Assembly (NCBI GenBank): GCA_030602715.1
Contig: JAUVZD010000016.1
Location: 1 to 18,094 of the forward strand
Source of the DNA: Candidatus Coatesiibacteriota bacterium
GTDB taxonomy: Bacteria > RBG-13-66-14 > B26-G2 > JAUVZD01
Reading direction: 5' to 3'
DNA: 18,094 nucleotides
In this document: positions 14,957 to 18,094 of the stretch, one piece after another
Numbering within the stretch: position 1 is the first letter of the stretch
How the letters are laid out: each line of letters begins with the position of its first letter
Translations under genes and position numbers: made by a program
The notes under the pieces: generated by a model
What the model was told of the DNA's origin: nothing
The model's database searches: none
What the model saw: only the letters and a program-made list of their open reading frames with translations

Positions 14957-16426
14957 ATGAGGCTGAAACGGTCTCTTTTAATCATCTGCGCAGTTATACT
15001 CGTCAGTTGCCTGCTCCATTGTGATTCCCCCGGGGGTAAGGGCTATCGCCTGTTGATCATCACCCCGGAAAAGTTCCTCACCCAAGCCAACCGTCTGGCT
15101 CAACACAAGAACGAAGGTGAACTGCCCACCCGGGTGGTCACCGTGGAATATATCGCCGAAAACTCCCCCTTCGGGGACGACCTGCCTGAGAAGATTCGCA
15201 CCTACATCCGCAAACAATACGAACTTCTGGGAATTGAGTATGTCCTGCTCGCTGGAGGACATGAATATATCCCCGGACGCTACATCTACAACCCACCGAT
15301 GGAGTATGTTGAGGGCGCCCCCACCATTGCCACCGAGCCCATCTTTCATAGCAATAGTCTGGACAACAACTACACGCTCACAGACTGGTATTACGCCGAC
15401 CTCTACTCCGACTGGGACATGAACAATAACAACATCTTCGGCGAGACCCGACTATACAATGATGTGGGGAAGGATGAAGGGGGCTTCTGCGCCGACGTCT
15501 ATGTCGGTCGTCTGCCAGCCCGCGGTGAGGACGAACTGAACCTGATGGTGGAAAAGGTCATTAATTTCCAACCACTTGAGCTAAGAAAAAACAGCGTGTG
15601 CATATTTGGGTCTGCATCCGATACCTCCTCCAACCCCTCCATAAACGGTTACCTTCTGGGGAAGAGATATATCGGCGAAATCTGCCAGGATGATATCCCT
15701 TACACATTTTTAAGCAACCATGAGGGCACCCTCAACTATCTCCAGGCGATGGAGGAGTTGGAGAGCGGGCGCTATTCGCTCATAACCATCATCGGCAACG
15801 GCATGCCCTGCGGGGTGTGTATAGATGTGAGCGCCTACGAGACCTTCTACGGTCGGCTGGGTGAGGACGAAAAAAGGTTAGCGTCCAGTTACCTGGGGAA
15901 GTTTGCCTCGGACATCTCCGTGCGCAACGAGGGTTTACTTTTGACAGATTCCCTTATCAAGTCCCTGTGGGCGACGATAAGCGACGACGAAAAACCCTTG
16001 ATAACCTGCGCGGACGTCGCCCATCTGAACAATCACCAGCCGTTTGTGTGCATAATCTGCGCCTCACTCTGCGGTAAATTTGACTACTCCCAACCCTGCC
16101 TTGCCGAGGTGCTGGTCACCCAGGAGCATAGCGCCGTCGCCGTAATCGCCCTAAGCAGGCTAAGTTATTACCCAGAGGCGATAAGCGAACGAGCTTTAAA
16201 GAAGGTGGGCGGTGGTTTCCTGGAGGCGGCGGAATACATCATGGTCAGATTGGTGGACGAAAATCAAACCCTGGGGGAGGCGTTCTACGAGGGAAAACGG
16301 GACTATGTGAAACTTCATCCCGAACTTACCGGCACAGTAGCCCACCAACGAAACGCCCTATTTGGCTACAACCTCTTCGGAGACCCGTCTCTCAGCATAT
16401 TCTCGGAGAACACCACAGAGCGATAA
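14957..16426 (+). CDS. Gingipain-like (C25) lipoprotein, probably catalytically inactive
   Basis: This 489-residue protein begins with a lipoprotein signal (MRLKRSLLIICAVILVSC; lipobox LVSC, Cys18), with GGAGG 7 nt before the ATG. The body follows the caspase-like C25 fold: YRLLIITPEKF, YVLLAGGHEYIPG (95-107), YYADLYSDWD, ADVYVGRLPAR (179-189), then YSLITIIGNG and QPFVCIICASLCGKFD with PCLAEVLV. In active gingipains the first site is GHG with the catalytic His and the second is a Cys about two to three residues before the G-x-F. Here these are Asn281 and, by my alignment, Ser370. Nearby Cys364, Cys368 and Cys372 leave some doubt about the second. It is probably exported and membrane-anchored, with a binding or structural role if the catalytic loss is real. 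There is no C-terminal sorting domain. Confidence 0.82.
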   Translation: MRLKRSLLIICAVILVSCLLHCDSPGGKGYRLLIITPEKFLTQANRLAQHKNEGELPTRVVTVEYIAENSPFGDDLPEKIRTYIRKQYELLGIEYVLLAGGHEYIPGRYIYNPPMEYVEGAPTIATEPIFHSNSLDNNYTLTDWYYADLYSDWDMNNNNIFGETRLYNDVGKDEGGFCADVYVGRLPARGEDELNLMVEKVINFQPLELRKNSVCIFGSASDTSSNPSINGYLLGKRYIGEICQDDIPYTFLSNHEGTLNYLQAMEELESGRYSLITIIGNGMPCGVCIDVSAYETFYGRLGEDEKRLASSYLGKFASDISVRNEGLLLTDSLIKSLWATISDDEKPLITCADVAHLNNHQPFVCIICASLCGKFDYSQPCLAEVLVTQEHSAVAVIALSRLSYYPEAISERALKKVGGGFLEAAEYIMVRLVDENQTLGEAFYEGKRDYVKLHPELTGTVAHQRNALFGYNLFGDPSLSIFSENTTER

Positions 16427-16505
16427 TCGGTCACCTACTAATCCAGGACGAATACATGCTAGGTGAGGTGAGGAAGATAATCCGAAGCCTATCACCACTA
16501 AAAAT

Positions 16506-16536
16506 TATTAAAAAGGGCTGGCAAGAACGCCAGCCC
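16506..16536 (-). terminator. Rho-independent terminator of the GIDE-like gene
   Basis: A perfect 8-bp GC-rich stem (16515-16522 with 16529-16536, loop of 6) is followed on the minus strand by TTTTT and further AT-rich sequence. It may also stop plus-strand transcripts from the C25-like gene. Confidence 0.9.
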
Positions 16537-16558
16537 CCACGCCTTGCAGACGAAATGT

Positions 16559-17191
16559 CTACTTGAAGTAAAAGTGATAGTAGGTCTCGTAGATGGGTTC
16601 CCCTTCGGGCTCCTCCGGCGGCAGGGCACTGCCGGTTCTGTAAATAGTCAGAGTATATTCCTTATCCGGCAAAAGCACCCATTCATAGACCGTGAACTCA
16701 GGATAACTCTTAGCCGCACCCCACCAACCTAATGCCACCAAAGCCTCCCTGATATTCTCCGGTTCCTCCCCCACTTTATAGGTCTCCTTGAGCGTTGGAG
16801 GAAAGTCAACGACCGCCTGTTCCACAGAGACCAACTTGTCCAACACCCGAGCGTAGAAATCCTCGTCAGCCAACTTGGTGCCGATGTGGTAGTTGGTCCC
16901 CGGGGTCTGGTAATAAGCCTCAATGTGCCAGAAGGCGCACTCCCTTCCGCTGAAGGGGGCTTTCAAGAGCTCGCTCTCCTTATATAGTGCAGTAAGGAAC
17001 TCGGTTTTGCCGTCAAAGATTAGGGCTTCGTCAAAGTCCTCGCCCTCAGCCAGTTCATCAAGCCCTTCTGGAGGAATCCTGGGTAAGGAGGATAGACCCT
17101 CGCCCTTATCACCGCCCCTGGCGGAGCAGAAAAGAAAGGTGGGTGCGGTCAAAAGCAATAAAACCATGGTGGTGAACATCAGCCGTTCCAT
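16559..17191 (-). CDS. Exported protein with GIDE-like region
   Basis: The 210-residue protein has an N-terminal hydrophobic signal (about 5-24, MFTTMVLLLLTAPTFLFCSA). There is a cysteine at 22, but the residue before it is Phe, so a lipobox is unlikely. After a Pro/Gly-rich linker comes FDGKTEFLTALYKESELLKA (59-78), then PFSGRECAFWHIEAYY (79-94). That 'PxSGxxC-x-x-x-x-E' pattern resembles the GIDE domain of MUL1-like proteins and bacterial homologues. The rest (VLDKLVSVEQAVVDFPPTL, YTLTIYRTGSALPP) is beta-rich and ends with YHFYFK. The function is unknown and the GIDE assignment rests on this motif alone. AAGGGAG stands 6 nt before the ATG at 17191. The upstream membrane-protein gene ends 34 bp away on the same strand, so they are probably cotranscribed. 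Confidence 0.75.
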   Translation of the reverse strand: MERLMFTTMVLLLLTAPTFLFCSARGGDKGEGLSSLPRIPPEGLDELAEGEDFDEALIFDGKTEFLTALYKESELLKAPFSGRECAFWHIEAYYQTPGTNYHIGTKLADEDFYARVLDKLVSVEQAVVDFPPTLKETYKVGEEPENIREALVALGWWGAAKSYPEFTVYEWVLLPDKEYTLTIYRTGSALPPEEPEGEPIYETYYHFYFK

Positions 17192-17225
17192 AAATAACTC
17201 CCTTATACTGAATAGGGTAATCGTC

Positions 17226-18094
17226 TCATATATTTCCTGAAAAATAGTCCTCCAAATCTAAACAGTATATCCTGGTCTCTCTACCTTTAAACCAGAAGGT
17301 ATATCCAGTATCTGAAATATAAACACCATATTTCACCAAAAAGGGCTCAATGTAGATATTATGGGATTTTAAAGGATAAAATATGATGGGATTATATTGG
17401 GTAATCTGGTCCTCGGTGATGAAGACCCGTCTGCCGGAAAGCCAGGCTCGGCGGAAACACTGCTCAATGTAAACCGCATTCTCCTCCCAGCTTTTCTCAA
17501 AATCTATCATAGCATCCATCGGAAGGGAGAAGGGGTTGACTTTCAGGTCGGTGAGATACAATACCTCCAGATCTGCCCCCCAGGCTCCGGTAAAGATAGT
17601 ATCCCCATCCCCCACACCTATCTCTAAAAGGGCGTTAGCCAGCTCTTTCTGTGGTGGTGAATGTCTGCCAAAACGGGAGTTGGGGTATATCTCACCCGAG
17701 AAGTTTGCCAAAAAGATAACGGCGATTAAACCATATGTCAACCGCCGACCGAAGCTCCGCTTGTGTGTGGAGAGCATATCACCTGCAAGAATCGTAAAAG
17801 GTGCCAGGGCAAAGACCCAGAAGTCCATATCTATGGGTCTCCACCAGGTGGCGAGTCCGCTGAAAAGAACCAACGCACTAACCAGCAGGAAGGGTTTATC
17901 CTCCCTCCAAATCCTGTTCCGTAAAAACCTACGGACCATCAGCACCACCAGAGAGACAGTTCCCAGTCCAATAGCCACAAAGAAGGCTAGAAAGATGGGC
18001 GAATACCACTCAAAGACCCTGTAGGTAAGAAAATCTCGCACATAGGAGCCGAAATAGAGCGCCCGCAACAGACCGACCAGGGTATGAGGGATGG
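17226..18094 (-). CDS. Multi-pass membrane protein, possible glycosyltransferase (C-terminal part)
   Basis: The frame is open from the window edge to the TGA at 17226-17228, so the N-terminus is missing. The visible part has membrane helices (for example IFLAFFVAIGLGTVSLVVLM, FLLVSALVLFSGLATWW, DFWVFALAPFTILAGDM, YGLIAVIFLANFSG). An extracytoplasmic domain of about 150 residues follows (IGVGDGDTIFTGAWGADLEV, WLSGRRVFITEDQI, TGYTFWFKG). Helices followed by a soluble tail with a 'GD-I-TGAWGADLEVLYL' segment are typical of PMT/ArnT-like and DUF2723-type glycosyltransferase membrane proteins. The catalytic N-terminal loop is not in the window, so this remains a guess. The gene lies directly upstream of the exported GIDE-like gene. 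Confidence 0.75.
   Translation of the reverse strand, partial: IPHTLVGLLRALYFGSYVRDFLTYRVFEWYSPIFLAFFVAIGLGTVSLVVLMVRRFLRNRIWREDKPFLLVSALVLFSGLATWWRPIDMDFWVFALAPFTILAGDMLSTHKRSFGRRLTYGLIAVIFLANFSGEIYPNSRFGRHSPPQKELANALLEIGVGDGDTIFTGAWGADLEVLYLTDLKVNPFSLPMDAMIDFEKSWEENAVYIEQCFRRAWLSGRRVFITEDQITQYNPIIFYPLKSHNIYIEPFLVKYGVYISDTGYTFWFKGRETRIYCLDLEDYFSGNI

Overview
The window is bacterial DNA, probably from an uncultured lineage. It shows Shine-Dalgarno sites, sigma70-like promoters, Rho-independent terminators, lipoprotein signals and operons with short overlaps. Most genes are moderately GC-rich. One block (about 11,432-13,256) is strikingly AT-rich and looks foreign. Secreted proteins of the DNRLRE/LysM type and of the gingipain-like (C25) type recall FCB-group and related candidate phyla, but nothing here fixes the phylum.

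Layout. (1) 1-300, minus: start of a secreted lipoprotein with a glycoside-hydrolase-type beta-propeller, cut by the window edge. (2) 582-3903, minus: a three-gene operon for an acetyl-CoA synthetase-like ligase, a small acyl carrier protein and 2-amino-3-ketobutyrate CoA ligase, with a promoter upstream and a terminator downstream. (3) 4066-4527, plus: a decayed DNRLRE/LysM secreted protein gene with an in-frame TAA. (4) 4625-6452, plus: a promoter with a long leader, a DUF438-hemerythrin-PAS protein, then CutA. (5) 6612-9716, plus: a metal operon made of a glutaredoxin whose nucleophilic cysteine codon is an in-frame TGA followed by a good bacterial SECIS hairpin, a 55-residue YHS protein, and a YHS-HMA-HMA copper P-type ATPase, closed by a strong terminator. 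(6) 9854-10808, plus: two overlapping genes of unknown function, the second a zinc-ribbon membrane protein. (7) 10885-11256, minus: a small unknown gene. (8) 11375-13313: an AT-rich DUF262/HNH (GmrSD-like) gene between two 57-bp direct repeats; the right-hand repeat is the last 16 codons and stop of the fetB-like gene. (9) 13263-14800, minus: a FetAB-like ABC exporter. (10) 14957-16426, plus: a gingipain-like lipoprotein that appears to have lost both catalytic residues. (11) 16559-18094, minus: a secreted GIDE-like protein and a truncated multi-pass membrane protein.

The two strongest observations are the Sec-glutaredoxin (UxxC, with SECIS) at the head of a copper-ATPase operon, and the short island carrying one putative defence gene that is bounded by a duplication of the fetB 3' end. 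The acetyl-CoA synthetase/ACP/KBL operon also deserves attention, because a carrier protein has no role in the textbook KBL reaction. Several neighbouring genes (hemerythrin, CutA, Sec-glutaredoxin, YHS, CopA, FetAB) fit metal and redox homeostasis. No tRNA, rRNA, CRISPR array or transposase was recognised.
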